From Pseudomonas nicosulfuronedens (lineage in GTDB: Bacteria; Pseudomonadota; Gammaproteobacteria; Pseudomonadales; Pseudomonadaceae), in contig NZ_SWDV01000012.1 in NCBI RefSeq assembly GCF_005877905.1, positions 62,001 through 126,000 of the forward strand: a DNA stretch of 64,000 bases, in the 5' to 3' direction. A program made the position numbers and the translations under genes. The notes under the pieces were generated by a model. That model searched no databases and was not told where the DNA came from. It was given only the letters and a program-made list of their open reading frames with translations. Position 1 is the stretch's first letter, and each line of letters opens with the position of its first letter. Below are positions 24,884 through 39,773 of this stretch, one piece after another.

Positions 24884-27508
24884 TTAGAGGCCCTGTTCGA
24901 CAAACTTGACTGCCAGCGCCAGAGCTTCGTCCAGCTTGCCGGCATCGACGCCACCACCCTGGGCCATGTCCGGACGACCACCGCCCTTCCCGCCCACGGC
25001 CGCAGCGGCCTGCTTCATCAGATCGCCAGCTTTCAGCTTGGCGGTCAGGTCCTGGGTCACGCCGGCCACCAGCACGACCTTCTCTTCGAACACACCGCCC
25101 AGCAGGATCACGCCGCTGCCCAGCTTGTTCTTCAGCTGGTCGACCAGCGCCAGCAGCGCCTTGCCGTCCAGACCGTCAAGACGCGAGGACAGCACCTTCA
25201 CGCCGCCAACGTCGACAGCAGAACCCGCCAGATCGTCGCCGGCCGCGCTGGCAGCCTTGGCCTTGAGCTGTTCCAGCTCTTTTTCCAGCTGACGGTTGCG
25301 CTCGATCAGGCCGGAGAGCTTGTCCAGCAAGTTGTCACGACTGCCCTTGACCAGGCCGGCCGCTTCCTTGAGCTGCTCTTCGGCACCATTGAGATAGGCC
25401 AGCGCAGCGCCGCCGGTGACCGCTTCGATACGGCGCACGCCGGAAGCCACACCACCTTCGCTGGTGATCTTGAACAGGCCGATGTCGCCGGTGCGGGACA
25501 CGTGGGTACCGCCGCACAGTTCGACGGAGAAGCTGCCACCCATGCTCAGCACACGCACCTGGTCACCGTACTTCTCGCCGAACAGCGCCATGGCGCCCTT
25601 GTTCTTGGCGGACTCGATGTCGGTCTCTTCGGTCTCGACCTCAGAGTTCTTGCGGATTTCGCTGTTGACGATGTCTTCCAGCTGCTTCAGCTGCTCGGGC
25701 TTGATCGCCTCGAAGTGGCTGAAGTCGAAGCGCAGGCGTTGGCTATCGACCAGCGAGCCCTTCTGCTGGACGTGCTCGCCCAGTACCTGGCGCAGCGCGG
25801 CGTGCAGCAGGTGGGTCGCGGAGTGGTTCAGCGCGGTGGCCTGGCGCACGGAGGCATCGACTTCGGCTTTGACAGCCGCACCGACACTCAGGCTGCCCTG
25901 GGCAACCACACCGTGATGCAGGTGCGCGCCGCCAGCCTTGGTGGTATCGCGAACGTCGAAGCGCACGCCGGCACCCTGCAGGTAACCACTGTCGCCGACC
26001 TGGCCACCCGACTCGGCGTAGAACGGAGTCTGGTCGAGGACGACCACGCCCTCCTCGCCTTCGCCCAGTTGCTCGACGGCCTTGCCGTCCTTGAACAGTG
26101 CGATGATCTGGCCAGCACCGGAAACACCCTGATAGCCGAGGAAGCGGGTATCGCCGTCGACTTTCACCAGGCTGTTGTAGTCCATGCCGAAGGCGCTGGC
26201 GGAGCGGGCGCGCTCGCGCTGGGCTTCCATCTCGCGCTCGAAGCCTTCCTCATCAAGGGTCAGGCTGCGCTCGCGGGCGATGTCGTTGGTCAGGTCGACC
26301 GGGAAGCCGTAGGTGTCGTACAGCTTGAACACCACGTTGCCGGGGATGACGCTGCCCTTGAGCTCGGACAGGTCCTGCTCGAGGATCTTCAGGCCCTGCT
26401 CCAGGGTCTTGGCGAACTGCTCTTCCTCGGTCTTCAGCACGCGTTCGATGTGCGCCTGCTGTTGCTTGAGCTCGGGGAAGGCTTCGCCCATCTCGCCAAC
26501 CAGCGCGGCCACGATCTTGTGGAAGAAGGTACCCTTGGCGCCCAGCTTGTTACCGTGGCGGCAAGCGCGACGGATGATGCGGCGCAGCACGTAGCCACGG
26601 CCTTCGTTGGACGGCAGCACGCCGTCGGCAATGAGGAAGCCGCAGGAACGGATGTGGTCGGCGACCACTTTCAGCGACGGCGCGTCGTCATTGGCGCAGC
26701 CGATGGCGTCGGCCGAAGCCTTCAGCAGGCTCTGGAACAGGTCGATCTCGTAGTTCGAGTGGACGTGCTGCAGCACGGCGCTGATGCGCTCAAGGCCCAT
26801 GCCGGTGTCCACGCTCGGCGCCGGCAGCGCGTGCATGACGCCGTCAGCGGTGCGGTTGAACTGCATGAAGACGTTGTTCCAGATCTCGATGTAGCGATCG
26901 CCGTCTTCTTCCGGCGAACCGGGCGGGCCGCCCCAGATGTCGGCGCCGTGGTCGAAGAAGATCTCGGTGCACGGGCCGCACGGACCGGTGTCGCCCATCG
27001 CCCAGAAGTTGTCCGAAGCGTAGGGAGCGCCCTTGTTGTCGCCGATGCGGACCATGCGCTCGGCCGGAATGCCGACCTCTTTGGTCCAAATGTCGTAGGC
27101 CTCGTCATCGGTGGCGTAGACGGTGACCCAGAGCTTGTCCTTGGGCAGGTTCAGCCATTTGTCCGAGGTGAGGAATTCCCAGGCGTAGGTAATGGCGTCG
27201 CGCTTGAAATAGTCGCCAAAGCTGAAGTTGCCCAGCATTTCGAAGAAGGTGTGGTGGCGCGCGGTGTAACCGACGTTTTCCAGGTCGTTGTGCTTGCCGC
27301 CGGCACGCACGCACTTCTGGCTGGTGGTAGCGCGGGTATAGGCGCGCTTTTCCAGACCCAGGAAGCAGTCCTTGAACTGGTTCATACCTGCGTTGGTGAA
27401 CAGCAGGGTCGGGTCGTTCGCGGGGATCAGCGAACTGGACGCTACACGGGTGTGCCCCTTCTCTTCGAAGAAGCGGAGGAAGGCTTCACGGATTTCAGCG
27501 CTTTTCAT
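24884..27508 (-). CDS. alaS: Alanyl-tRNA synthetase
   Basis: An 874-residue class II synthetase starting [20 protein letters not shown]. The catalytic core includes [17 protein letters not shown] and [12 protein letters not shown] (motif 3). The editing domain holds the zinc-binding HSATHLLH and [13 protein letters not shown] motifs, and the C-terminal domain ends with the glycine-rich [15 protein letters not shown] stretch. The ATG at 27508 matches the family start; an upstream ATG is ignored. Length is standard. It probably heads the alaS-lysC-rsmA transcription group, as in other pseudomonads. Confidence 0.98.
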   Translation of the reverse strand: MKSAEIREAFLRFFEEKGHTRVASSSLIPANDPTLLFTNAGMNQFKDCFLGLEKRAYTRATTSQKCVRAGGKHNDLENVGYTARHHTFFEMLGNFSFGDYFKRDAITYAWEFLTSDKWLNLPKDKLWVTVYATDDEAYDIWTKEVGIPAERMVRIGDNKGAPYASDNFWAMGDTGPCGPCTEIFFDHGADIWGGPPGSPEEDGDRYIEIWNNVFMQFNRTADGVMHALPAPSVDTGMGLERISAVLQHVHSNYEIDLFQSLLKASADAIGCANDDAPSLKVVADHIRSCGFLIADGVLPSNEGRGYVLRRIIRRACRHGNKLGAKGTFFHKIVAALVGEMGEAFPELKQQQAHIERVLKTEEEQFAKTLEQGLKILEQDLSELKGSVIPGNVVFKLYDTYGFPVDLTNDIARERSLTLDEEGFEREMEAQRERARSASAFGMDYNSLVKVDGDTRFLGYQGVSGAGQIIALFKDGKAVEQLGEGEEGVVVLDQTPFYAESGGQVGDSGYLQGAGVRFDVRDTTKAGGAHLHHGVVAQGSLSVGAAVKAEVDASVRQATALNHSATHLLHAALRQVLGEHVQQKGSLVDSQRLRFDFSHFEAIKPEQLKQLEDIVNSEIRKNSEVETEETDIESAKNKGAMALFGEKYGDQVRVLSMGGSFSVELCGGTHVSRTGDIGLFKITSEGGVASGVRRIEAVTGGAALAYLNGAEEQLKEAAGLVKGSRDNLLDKLSGLIERNRQLEKELEQLKAKAASAAGDDLAGSAVDVGGVKVLSSRLDGLDGKALLALVDQLKNKLGSGVILLGGVFEEKVVLVAGVTQDLTAKLKAGDLMKQAAAAVGGKGGGRPDMAQGGGVDAGKLDEALALAVKFVEQGL

Positions 27509-27629
27509 AGGTTCTTCCACGGAAAAATGCGGCCACGAATCGCCGGCAAAGGGCCGCATTATATCGGCCCCGCATCAAGGTTGTAGTGTCTTTGCGCGAT
27601 AGTTAACCCCTATCGCGCAATAATTTCTG

Positions 27630-28634
27630 TCAGGAACGACGAAAGGCGGCAAAAGCTTCGACGATACGCAGGATATCGGCGCTTTTTACATCAAGGTGGG
27701 TGACCAGGCGCAGGCGCGCCGCCGGGCTGACACGAATGCCCCACTCGGCCAGGTGCGCACCCAGCGCACCGGCCTGCTCGCCGATGCCGACGTAGACCAT
27801 GTTGGTCTGCACCGGCTCGATGGCGAAGCCCAGTTCAGCTAGGCCACGGCCCAGCGCTTCGGCATTGGCGTGGTCTTCGGCCAGGCGCTCGACCTGGTGA
27901 TCCAGCGCATACAGCGCCGCTGCCGCGAGGCCGCCGGCCTGGCGCATGCCGCCGCCGACCATCTTGCGCAGACGGCGCGCACGACCGATCAGCTCGGCAT
28001 CGCCGCAGAGCACCGAACCCACCGGCGCGCCGAGACCCTTGGACAGGCACACCGAGACGGAATCGAAGTGGCGCGTGATCTCGCGAGCATCCACGCCCAG
28101 CTTCACCGCTGCGTTGTACAGCCGCGCGCCGTCCAGGTGCAGCGCCAGCCCACGACGGCGGGTCATCTCGCGGGCAGCAGCGAGATAGGCCTGCGGCAGG
28201 ACCTTGCCCTGCATGGTGTTTTCCAGCGCCAGCAGGCGGGTACGGGCGAAGTGGAAGTCATCCTGCTTGATCGCCGCCTCGACCCTGGCAAGGTCCAGCG
28301 AGCCATCGGCTTCGCCATCGATGGGCTGCGGCTGGATCGAGCCCAGCACAGCGGCGCCGCCGCCCTCATATTTATAGGTGTGCGCCTGCTGGCCGACGAT
28401 GTACTCGTCGCCCCGGCCACAATGGGCCATCAGGCCAAGCAGGTTGCTCATGGTGCCGGTGGGCACGAACAGAGCGGCGGCAAAGCCCAGGCGCTCGGCC
28501 AGGGTCGCTTCCAGGCGGTTCACCGTCGGGTCTTCGCCGTAGACGTCATCACCCAGCTCAGCCCGCGCCATCGCCTCACGCATGCCGGCGGTGGGCAGGG
28601 TCACGGTGTCGCTGCGAAGGTCGATGATGGACAT
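27630..28634 (-). CDS. ltaE: Low-specificity L-threonine aldolase
   Basis: A 334-residue fold-type I PLP enzyme that cleaves L-threonine or allo-threonine to glycine and acetaldehyde. It begins MSIIDLRSDTVTLPTAGMREAMA, the hallmark RSDTVT motif of threonine aldolases. HLDGARLYNAAVKLG holds the aspartate that contacts the PLP nitrogen, and SVCLSKGLGAPVGSVL contains the PLP lysine. It lies between the ast operon and alaS in the same order as in P. aeruginosa. Confidence 0.93.
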   Translation of the reverse strand: MSIIDLRSDTVTLPTAGMREAMARAELGDDVYGEDPTVNRLEATLAERLGFAAALFVPTGTMSNLLGLMAHCGRGDEYIVGQQAHTYKYEGGGAAVLGSIQPQPIDGEADGSLDLARVEAAIKQDDFHFARTRLLALENTMQGKVLPQAYLAAAREMTRRRGLALHLDGARLYNAAVKLGVDAREITRHFDSVSVCLSKGLGAPVGSVLCGDAELIGRARRLRKMVGGGMRQAGGLAAAALYALDHQVERLAEDHANAEALGRGLAELGFAIEPVQTNMVYVGIGEQAGALGAHLAEWGIRVSPAARLRLVTHLDVKSADILRIVEAFAAFRRS

Positions 28635-28711
28635 GGCAAGGCTCCTCGGGCATCAGGTGGAAAGGGCCCGATGCTAAGCGCTCGCCGGAGGCGGAACAAG
28701 GGTGGAGTGGC

Positions 28712-28778
28712 TGTAGGAGCGAGCTTGCTCGCGAACACATTTTTCCGGCGACTTCAGTCTCGGGGGTTCGCGAGCAAG
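28712..28778. repeat. REP doublet, family A, degenerate copy 4
   Basis: The left arm 28712-28736 is a perfect family A unit, but the right arm keeps only GTTCGCGAGCAAG (28766-28778). It then changes to GGCTAGGCGCCCCTCGG, followed by TCCTGC, so the outer part of the arm is replaced and lengthened. It separates the threonine aldolase gene from astE. Confidence 0.75.
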
Positions 28779-28817
28779 GGCTAGGCGCCCCTCGGTCCTG
28801 CGAGAAGCAGAGTGCGG

Positions 28818-29810
28818 TCAGAGTTCGGTGGGCACCACGAGGATGCCGGCGCGCAAGCCGTTCTTCACCCGCGGATTGGGGAAGATGATCCGCGCGCCCC
28901 GCTCTTCCACGATCCAGCGGGTACCGCCGATGTCCTCAGCGAGCAGGAAGCCGTGGTCCAGTTCGGTGAAGTTGTCCACCGCGTCGTCCAGGTGCAGGCG
29001 GAAGTGGTCGCTGTGCTTGATCACTTCGCGGGAGACCGCAAACAGCTGCAGCCCGTCAATCTGCGCGCCATCCGCCTCCTGACCACTGATCACGCCCTGC
29101 AGCATGGCCTCCAGACGATCCAGGTTCACCGCCTGGTTCTGCCCGAACGGCCGGGCCTTGCCCAACTCCAGGGTGAACGCCTCGGCGCCGAGCTGGCTGT
29201 AGGTGTAAGCGCTGAAAGTGATACCCGGCTTGCTTTGCAGCAGCACCGCATCGATGCCGGCGCTGCGCAGGCGCGCCAGTTCCTCGCGGGAATGCTCGCG
29301 TCCGCTGGCCCAGGGGTACAGCGCGAACTGCTCGATCTTCGAGCCACGGATGGCAGTGTGCAGGTCGTAGTGCAGACGTGGGCGGCCCTCACGGGCAAAG
29401 AATGCAGCGGCCAGGCGCTCCAGTTCCGACGCCCGCAGGGCCTCGTTGCCGCTGCCCTCCTCGTGGCGACCACAGAACAGGCGGTTGATGTCCTGTTCCA
29501 GGTAACGCTCGCCACGGCGCATGGCCTCGGGGTTGCCGAGCAGGAACAGCACCCGCGACGCCGGCTTCAGCTCACCACGGGCGATGCCGTGTACCAGCCG
29601 GTCGAGCAGTTCGATGGGGGCCGTCTCGTTGCCGTGGATACCTGCCGAGAGCAGCAGGTCACGGCCATTGTCGCGCGCCACCGGCGGGGTGACTTCGAGG
29701 GCGCCTTCAGCCAGCCAGTGCAGACGGGTGCCGTCCGCGGTGAGCTGAATCTTTTCCGTCGGCTCACGGCCGGCGAGGGTCAGTTCGAGCAGTTTGCCCA
29801 GAGCTAGCAT
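28818..29810 (-). CDS. astE: Succinylglutamate desuccinylase
   Basis: A 330-residue zinc carboxypeptidase-like enzyme that releases glutamate and succinate in the last step of the arginine succinyltransferase pathway. The zinc motif is [19 protein letters not shown] (H and E ligands), and [20 protein letters not shown] supplies the third histidine. [13 protein letters not shown] contains the catalytic glutamate. It is the last ast gene, 50 bases after the small His-tailed protein. Also called aruE in P. aeruginosa. Confidence 0.95.
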   Translation of the reverse strand: MLALGKLLELTLAGREPTEKIQLTADGTRLHWLAEGALEVTPPVARDNGRDLLLSAGIHGNETAPIELLDRLVHGIARGELKPASRVLFLLGNPEAMRRGERYLEQDINRLFCGRHEEGSGNEALRASELERLAAAFFAREGRPRLHYDLHTAIRGSKIEQFALYPWASGREHSREELARLRSAGIDAVLLQSKPGITFSAYTYSQLGAEAFTLELGKARPFGQNQAVNLDRLEAMLQGVISGQEADGAQIDGLQLFAVSREVIKHSDHFRLHLDDAVDNFTELDHGFLLAEDIGGTRWIVEERGARIIFPNPRVKNGLRAGILVVPTEL

Positions 29811-29860
29811 GCGGACGCCTCCATCATTCCCCGTGGCCGGAGCGGCCGCGGACTCCGCGA

Positions 29861-30142
29861 TCAGTGGTGATGGTCACATCCACAGTCTGGACCATGTTCG
29901 TGGACTTCGGCGGCTTCCAGCTCAAGGCTCAGGCCCAACTGGTTCACTGCCTGCGGGCGCACCACCAGCAGCGGGATCTCGGCATCGTCCTCATGGGAGT
30001 CGGCGTAGATCACCAGGCCGCCCTTGCCGTCGGCTTCCAGCCAAAGTTCCCGCCCTTCCAGGCGGATGGCCAGGCGTGCGGTGTGGGTCTCGCGGCGCTC
30101 GCCCTTGTTGTCTTCGAGAATCAGCGGGAGGCTTTCGGTCAT
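29861..30142 (-). CDS. Small conserved protein with His/Cys tail in the ast operon
   Basis: A 93-residue protein of unknown function, [17 protein letters not shown] onwards. The body looks like a small beta-rich fold ([26 protein letters not shown]). The end, [14 protein letters not shown], has five histidines and two cysteines in the last 14 residues and could bind a metal ion. It sits between astB and astE, nine bases after astB, and P. aeruginosa has a gene at the same place. A helper role for the zinc enzyme AstE would suit the tail but is only a guess. Confidence 0.75.
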   Translation of the reverse strand: MTESLPLILEDNKGERRETHTARLAIRLEGRELWLEADGKGGLVIYADSHEDDAEIPLLVVRPQAVNQLGLSLELEAAEVHEHGPDCGCDHHH

Positions 30143-30151
30143 GTCAGTTAC

Positions 30152-31497
30152 TCAAATCTGCTGGAAGGGGTAAACCGAGCCCAGTTTAAGGATCTGGCTC
30201 AATTCATCCAACGCCGTCCGGCACTCGACCAGCAGTTGCGGGTCAGCCAGGTCGGACTCGGCCAGGCGATCGCGGTAGTGCTTGTCGACCCAGGTGACCA
30301 GGGTGTCGTGCAGGGTCGGGGTCATGATCACGCCCGGGTTGACCGCCGCCTGCTCGGCATCGTTCAGTGCCACGCGCAGGCGCAGGCAGGCGGGACCGCC
30401 GCCGTTCTGCATGCTCTGCTTGAGGTCGAACACCTTCACCTCGCGGATCGGGCCGTCCTCGGCAGTCAGTCGCGACAGATAGTTCCATACGCGCTCGTTC
30501 TTGCGGCACTCCTCCGGAACGATCAGCAGCATGTTGCCGTCGGCACGGGTGAGCAGCTGGCTGTTGAACAGGTAGGACTTCACCGCGTCCTCGACGGTGA
30601 CCTGGTCACGCGGCACGCACACGGCGCGGAAGCGGCCGCCACGACGGCCCAGCTTGTCGTGCAGCTCGGCGAGCACCCGCTCGGTGTCGAGGAAGGCGTC
30701 TTCGTGGTGGAACAGCACTTCGCCGTTGCCGACCGCGATGACGTCGTTGTGGAACACGCCCTGGTCGATCACCGCCGGGTTCTGCTGGGCGTAGACCACG
30801 CCGTCATCGCTCAGGCCGTGCAGGCGGGCGACCGCCTGGCAGGCTTCCAGGGTCTGCCGCGCCGGGTAGCGCTGCGGTGCGGGGAAGCGACTGTCGAAGG
30901 CGCTGCGACCGAACACGAAGAACTCGACGCCGGTTTCGCCGTAGGACTTGCAGAAGCGCGTATGGTTGGCCGCACCCTCGTCGCCGAACTGGGCGACCGC
31001 CGGCAGAGCGGCGTGGTGGGCGAAGTGTTTCTCGTCGTTGAACATCGCCGCGAGGATACGACTGGTCTGCGGATGTTCGATGGAGCGGTGGAACTTGCAG
31101 TTCAGGTTGGCGGCGGTGAAGTGCACACGGCCATCGGCGGTGTCGGCACCGGGGCTGACGGTCGCGGCGTTGGCCGTCCACATGCAGGACGCCGAGCTGA
31201 CGGCAGCGAGCAGCGGCATGGCCTCTTTCGCCGCCTTGGCGATCACCTCGGCATCGCTGCCGGAGAAGCCCAGGGCACGCAACGAGGCCACCGCCGGACG
31301 CTCCTGCGGGGCGAATACGCCCTGCTTGAAGCCCATCTCCATCAGTGCCTTCATCTTCGACAGGCCCTGCTTCGCCGCTTCGCGCGGGTTGGACGCCGCC
31401 TGGCTGTTGCTCTGCGAGGCCACGTTGCCGTAGGACAGGCCGCCGTAGTTGTGCGTCGGTCCGACCAGGCCGTCAAAGTTCATTTCATAGGCGGTCA

Positions 31498-31498
<1 letters not shown>
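30152..31498 (-). CDS. astB: N-succinylarginine dihydrolase
   Basis: A 448-residue amidinotransferase-fold hydrolase that converts N2-succinylarginine to succinylornithine, CO2 and ammonia. It begins [20 protein letters not shown], the typical AstB start. [21 protein letters not shown] carries the catalytic histidine and [13 protein letters not shown] the nucleophilic cysteine. The ATG at 31498 overlaps the astD stop (ATGA), so the GTG one codon upstream is not needed. Also called aruB. Confidence 0.96.
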
Positions 31499-34009
<2,511 letters not shown>

Positions 34010-34020
34010 GCTCTCTCCCC

Positions 34021-35037
34021 TCAGATCGCAACCAGGCGCACGCTGGCGCCCTCGCCGATGCCCAGGGCTTCGGCGGTTTCCTGGTTCAGGGTGACGGGCT
34101 TGCCCGGTACCCAATCGAGTTCGGCGACGACGGCGCGGAAATCCTGCAGTTGGCCATTGGTGACCAGATAGCCACGATTGCCCTTGCCACCCTCACCAAT
34201 GCGCACCGGCACCTGCCGACTTTGTGCGATGGAGCGGATGCTGCTGGTGCGCGCATGCAGCGCGGGGCCGCCGTCGAAAATATCGACGTAGTTGTCGGAC
34301 TCGAAGCCGTCGCGCATCAGGATGTCGAAGGTGATCTGCGCACGCGGGTGAACCTGGCCCATGGCTTCCTGGGCGTCGTCCGGCAGCAGCGGCACGTAGA
34401 TCGGGTAGTGCGGCATCAGTTCGGCGAGGAAGGTACGGCTCTTCAGCCCGGACAGCTTCTCGGCCTCGGTGTAGTCCAGGTCGAAGAAGTTGCGCCCGAT
34501 GGCGTTCCAGAACGGCGACTGGCCCTGATCGTCGCTGTAGCCGACGATCTCCACGACCACCGCGTCGGCGAAGCGCTCCGGATGGCTGGCCATGAACAGC
34601 AGGCGGCCACGGGAGTTGAGCTCGGCGATCGGCGTATTCACCAGATCGCGCTCGACGTAGAAGCTGGTCAGCAGGCTGTTGCCGGTGAGGTCATGGCACA
34701 GCGAGAGAACGTGAATCTTGTTGTGGATCTTCAGCTCGCGGGAGGCGTGCACGAAGGTCTCGTTGCGGAAGCTGTAGAACGGCTCGGAGAAGCCGGCCGA
34801 GGCAACGATGGCCGAGCAGCCGACCAGGCGACCGGTCTCGCTGTCTTCGAGCACGAAGAAGTAGCTCTCCTCACCGTTGAAGCTCACTTCGGCGGTGAAC
34901 GAGGCTTCCGAGGCCAGGATTTTCTCGCGCAGACGTTCCGCGTCGTCCGGCAGCGACGTGACGCCGACCGGGCTGTCCGCGGCGAGACGCTGCACTTGCT
35001 GCAGGTCGGCCACTTGGGCGGGGCGCATCACCAGCAT
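34021..35037 (-). CDS. aruF: Arginine/ornithine N-succinyltransferase, alpha subunit
   Basis: A 338-residue AstA-family protein starting MLVMRPAQVADLQQVQRLAAD, paralogous to the beta subunit downstream. It shares GQSPFWNAIGRNFFDLDY with it and the DIFDGGPALHA motif near the end (DIFDAGPAIEA in the beta subunit). It catalyses the first step of the pathway, giving N2-succinylarginine. It is separated from astC by 165 bases. Confidence 0.94.
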   Translation of the reverse strand: MLVMRPAQVADLQQVQRLAADSPVGVTSLPDDAERLREKILASEASFTAEVSFNGEESYFFVLEDSETGRLVGCSAIVASAGFSEPFYSFRNETFVHASRELKIHNKIHVLSLCHDLTGNSLLTSFYVERDLVNTPIAELNSRGRLLFMASHPERFADAVVVEIVGYSDDQGQSPFWNAIGRNFFDLDYTEAEKLSGLKSRTFLAELMPHYPIYVPLLPDDAQEAMGQVHPRAQITFDILMRDGFESDNYVDIFDGGPALHARTSSIRSIAQSRQVPVRIGEGGKGNRGYLVTNGQLQDFRAVVAELDWVPGKPVTLNQETAEALGIGEGASVRLVAI

Positions 35038-35202
35038 GGCGTCACTCCTCTAACCAGACAAAATTGTGATTCTTGGTTGATGAATCATGGGCGCGACACG
35101 GCCCGTGCCGCGCTCATCAGGGCATTCGAAAGCACCAGCCGGAACGATCCGGCCGGTTGAGCGGCGAGGCGCGGGCCCCGCCGGTTCAGCGTAGCCGGGT
35201 GA

Positions 35203-36450
<1,248 letters not shown>

Positions 36451-36491
36451 CTATCGATGAATGGATTGTAGGGACGAACAGCGGGCCGTCA

Positions 36492-36558
36492 TTGTCGCCA
36501 TGCGACAACTTGTTATAGCGCCAACCCGCGAATTGCCGAGGCTTACGGAAATGCGACA
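36492..36558 (-). promoter_or_regulatory. Candidate ArgR half-sites upstream of astC
   Basis: On the minus strand TGTCGCATTTCCGTAA (from 36558) and TGTCGCATGGCGACAA (from 36507) both match the Pseudomonas ArgR half-site TGTCGC-N8-AA exactly. A weaker TGGCGC lies between them at 36523. The second site is also a palindrome. Spacing between the two perfect half-sites is 51 bases, wider than a simple tandem, so only part of this may be the working operator. Confidence 0.6.
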
Positions 36559-36682
36559 GAAAGCGTCGGGAAGGCGCAGTGTAAGGCCTGTGGCTTGCTG
36601 CGGGTACAAGCGACCGTGGAATTTGTTCGCTCAGCGAATGATCGAAATGGGTATAAGACGAGAGAGGCTTTTCATCCGGATC

Positions 36683-36838
36683 GTAGGATGGCGTGGAGCG
36701 CAGCGATACCCATGCTGCCAGCGCACCGGGGCAATAGGGCCCGGACGAACGGTTACGCGTTGAGCTTCAAGCTCGTAAAGAGGATGGCGTCTGAAGCCAG
36801 TCTATCGATGGGTATCGCTTCGCTCCACGCCATCCTAC
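36683..36838. repeat. Family B hairpin repeat (copy 1)
   Basis: The 31-base arms 36683-36713 and 36808-36838 are inverted copies (GTAGGATGGCGTGGAGCG... and its complement) with one or two differences, spaced by 94 bases. Similar elements lie at 42640-42721 and 51614-51758. The repeat may also end the argR transcript. Confidence 0.85.
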
Positions 36839-36850
36839 AAAAGCGCGGGC

Positions 36851-37834
36851 TCAGCCGCGCTCGGTAACCACCGGGGCTGCTTCGGCGGCACTCTGGCCGC
36901 GGCGCTGGTTGCGATCTTCGCGCGGGGTCACGCCGAAGAAGTTGCGGTAGGCGCTGGAGAAGTGCGGGCCGCTGGAGAAGCCGCAGGACAGGCCGATCTG
37001 GATGATCGACTTGCTGGTCTGCATGAGCATCTGCCGCGCGCGGTTCAGGCGCAGTTCCAGGTAGTACTGGCTGGGCACGCGGGTCAGGTATTGCTTGAAG
37101 ATGCGCTCCAGCTGGCGGCGCGAGACGCACACGTGCTGGGCGATCTCGTCGGTGGTCAGAGGCTCCTCGATGTTCGCCTCCATCAGCAGCACCGCCTGGG
37201 TGAGCTTCGGATGACTGGAGCCGAGGCGGTTCTTCAGCGGAATGCGCTGGCGTTCCGAGCCTTCACGGATGCGCTCCACCACCAGCTCTTCGGAAACCGC
37301 GCCCGCCAGTTCCGCCCCATGGTCGCGGGACAGCACGGCCAGCAGCAGGTCGAGCACCGCCATGCCTCCGCAGGCGCTGAGGCGGTCACGGTCCCACTCG
37401 AACAGGTGGTTGGTGGCGATGACCTTGGGGTAACGCTCGGTGAAGTCATCGTGCCAGCGCCAGTGCACGGCGGCGCGGTAGCCGTCGAGCAGGCCCAGTT
37501 GCGCCAGCGGATAGATACCGGCGGATAGCGCACCGATGCTCACACCGCTGCGCGACAGCTGCTTGAGTATGGCGGCCAGTGGCGCGGAGACCGTCTGCGG
37601 AATCTCGTCGGCGACCAGGAAGATGCGCTGGCATTGCTCCAGCACGCCGTTCCAGGCTTGCCCCGGCAGGCGCCAGCCATCGGCTTCGGCTACCGTTTCG
37701 GCGCTCATGAACACCGGTTCGTAGAGCGCTTCGGGGTGCAGCCGGCGGGCGACCCGCAGGGCCTCCTCGGCCAGACCGAGGGTCAGCGCCCGCGTGTGCG
37801 GCCAGAGGAGAAATCCGATGCGTTGTGCGGTCAT
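36851..37834 (-). CDS. argR: ArgR, AraC-family arginine-responsive regulator
   Basis: A 327-residue regulator starting MTAQRIGFLLWPHTRALTLGL. The first 200 residues have a DJ-1/glutamine-amidotransferase-like fold (SIGALSAGIYPLAQLGLLDG); the rest is an AraC/XylS DNA-binding domain with two helix-turn-helix units (LTTDEIAQHVCVSRRQLERIF and SIIQIGLSCGFSSGPHFSSAYR). This is the Pseudomonas ArgR, unrelated to E. coli ArgR; it activates aot and ast genes and represses some biosynthetic genes in response to arginine. It is the last gene of the aot operon, 34 bases after aotP, so it is probably autoregulated. Confidence 0.95.
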   Translation of the reverse strand: MTAQRIGFLLWPHTRALTLGLAEEALRVARRLHPEALYEPVFMSAETVAEADGWRLPGQAWNGVLEQCQRIFLVADEIPQTVSAPLAAILKQLSRSGVSIGALSAGIYPLAQLGLLDGYRAAVHWRWHDDFTERYPKVIATNHLFEWDRDRLSACGGMAVLDLLLAVLSRDHGAELAGAVSEELVVERIREGSERQRIPLKNRLGSSHPKLTQAVLLMEANIEEPLTTDEIAQHVCVSRRQLERIFKQYLTRVPSQYYLELRLNRARQMLMQTSKSIIQIGLSCGFSSGPHFSSAYRNFFGVTPREDRNQRRGQSAAEAAPVVTERG

Positions 37835-37868
37835 GCGGCTAGGTCACCAGGCGACTGTAACGGACAGC

Positions 37869-38633
<765 letters not shown>

Positions 38634-38650
38634 GGTGTCGGTTCTCGAAT

Positions 38651-39763
38651 TCAGTCGTTGATCAGCCGGCCCTTGCGGAACGGCTCACGCCCGGCCACCT
38701 TGGCCAGCCAAAGCCCCGGCTGGGCGTAGCGCCCACGCTCGATGGCGAACAGCACGCCGGAAGTGCCGGCGCGAACGGTGCTGACCTGGTCGTTCAGCGG
38801 ATCGACCACTTCGAACAGTGCGTCGCCCTTCTCCACCCACTCCCCCGCCTTGCGCAGGAAACTCACCACGCCCACGTGGGGTGCGTAGAGGTATTCGGTG
38901 CCTTCGAAAGGCATGCCTTCGCAGCATTCAGCCGGGGCTGCCGGCCACTCGCCAGCGATCAGGCCCTGCTCGGCGAGGAAGCCGAGGATGGCTTCGGCAT
39001 TGGCCTGCCCCTGGTCGACGCGGGTATCACCCACGCCACCCAGCTCGACGGTAGTCGCCAGGCACGCCAGCGGAATCGCCGCCTGCGGGAAGGCCTGCGC
39101 CAGGCGCAGCCAGGGCAACGAGCAGGATTCGTCGAAGGAGCTACCGCCGGAGTCTTCGGCAAGCAGCGCGACACCCGCCTTCAGGCGTGCAGCCAGGGAC
39201 TTCCAGCGCGGCCAGTGCTGCGGGATCGCGTAGACATGGATGGCGGCATCGAAGTCGCAATGCAGGTCGAGCACCACCTCGGCGTCGCAGGCGTGACGCA
39301 ACAGGATGCGCTGCATGCCCTGCAGCTCGGACGAAGCCGGCGGCAGCGCATCGAGGCCATCACGCATGGCCTGGCGGATCAGCTCTACGTTGGCGGTTTC
39401 ATCGGCGCCCAGCCTGTCGCCGACACGCTCGGCAACCAGCGCGCTCAGCTCAACGAAATCGCGGTTGAAGTTTTTTCCGCTGCCGAACTCGAAACGACCC
39501 AGATGGCTGGCCTGCAGGGTCTGGCCCAGGCCGATGGGATTGGCCACTGGCACCAGTTCGACGACGCAGTTCAGTTGCCCGCGCGACTCAAGGTCAGCCA
39601 GCCGCTGCTTGAGCTCCCAGGCGGTGCGCATGCCCGGCAGCTCGTCAGCGTGCAGGCTGGACTGGATGTAGACCTTGCGCGGACCCTTGCCGTAGCGGAA
39701 TACGCTCAGGCGGCGCTCGCTACCCAGGCTGCTCCACGGCAGCAGATGATCGATACGTTCCAC
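38651..39763 (-). CDS. aotO: AotO, succinylglutamate desuccinylase/aspartoacylase family protein
   Basis: A 370-residue zinc-hydrolase family member encoded inside the importer operon. QSSLHADELPGMRTAWELKQ carries the H-x-x-E zinc pair, and VVLDLHCDFDAAIHVY the later histidine. In P. aeruginosa aotO is cotranscribed with the transporter but is reported not to be needed for arginine or ornithine uptake, and its substrate is unknown. The conserved zinc ligands indicate an active enzyme, perhaps acting on an acylated amino acid. Confidence 0.9.
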   Translation of the reverse strand: MERIDHLLPWSSLGSERRLSVFRYGKGPRKVYIQSSLHADELPGMRTAWELKQRLADLESRGQLNCVVELVPVANPIGLGQTLQASHLGRFEFGSGKNFNRDFVELSALVAERVGDRLGADETANVELIRQAMRDGLDALPPASSELQGMQRILLRHACDAEVVLDLHCDFDAAIHVYAIPQHWPRWKSLAARLKAGVALLAEDSGGSSFDESCSLPWLRLAQAFPQAAIPLACLATTVELGGVGDTRVDQGQANAEAILGFLAEQGLIAGEWPAAPAECCEGMPFEGTEYLYAPHVGVVSFLRKAGEWVEKGDALFEVVDPLNDQVSTVRAGTSGVLFAIERGRYAQPGLWLAKVAGREPFRKGRLIND

Positions 39764-39773
39764 GGTGTATTCC

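Noticed and set aside
25502-27586. A 694-residue frame opposite alaS
   Set aside because: It mirrors alaS codons on the other strand (third-position GC effect), and the composition is Val/Ala/Gly/Gln rich without motifs. alaS itself is unmistakable.
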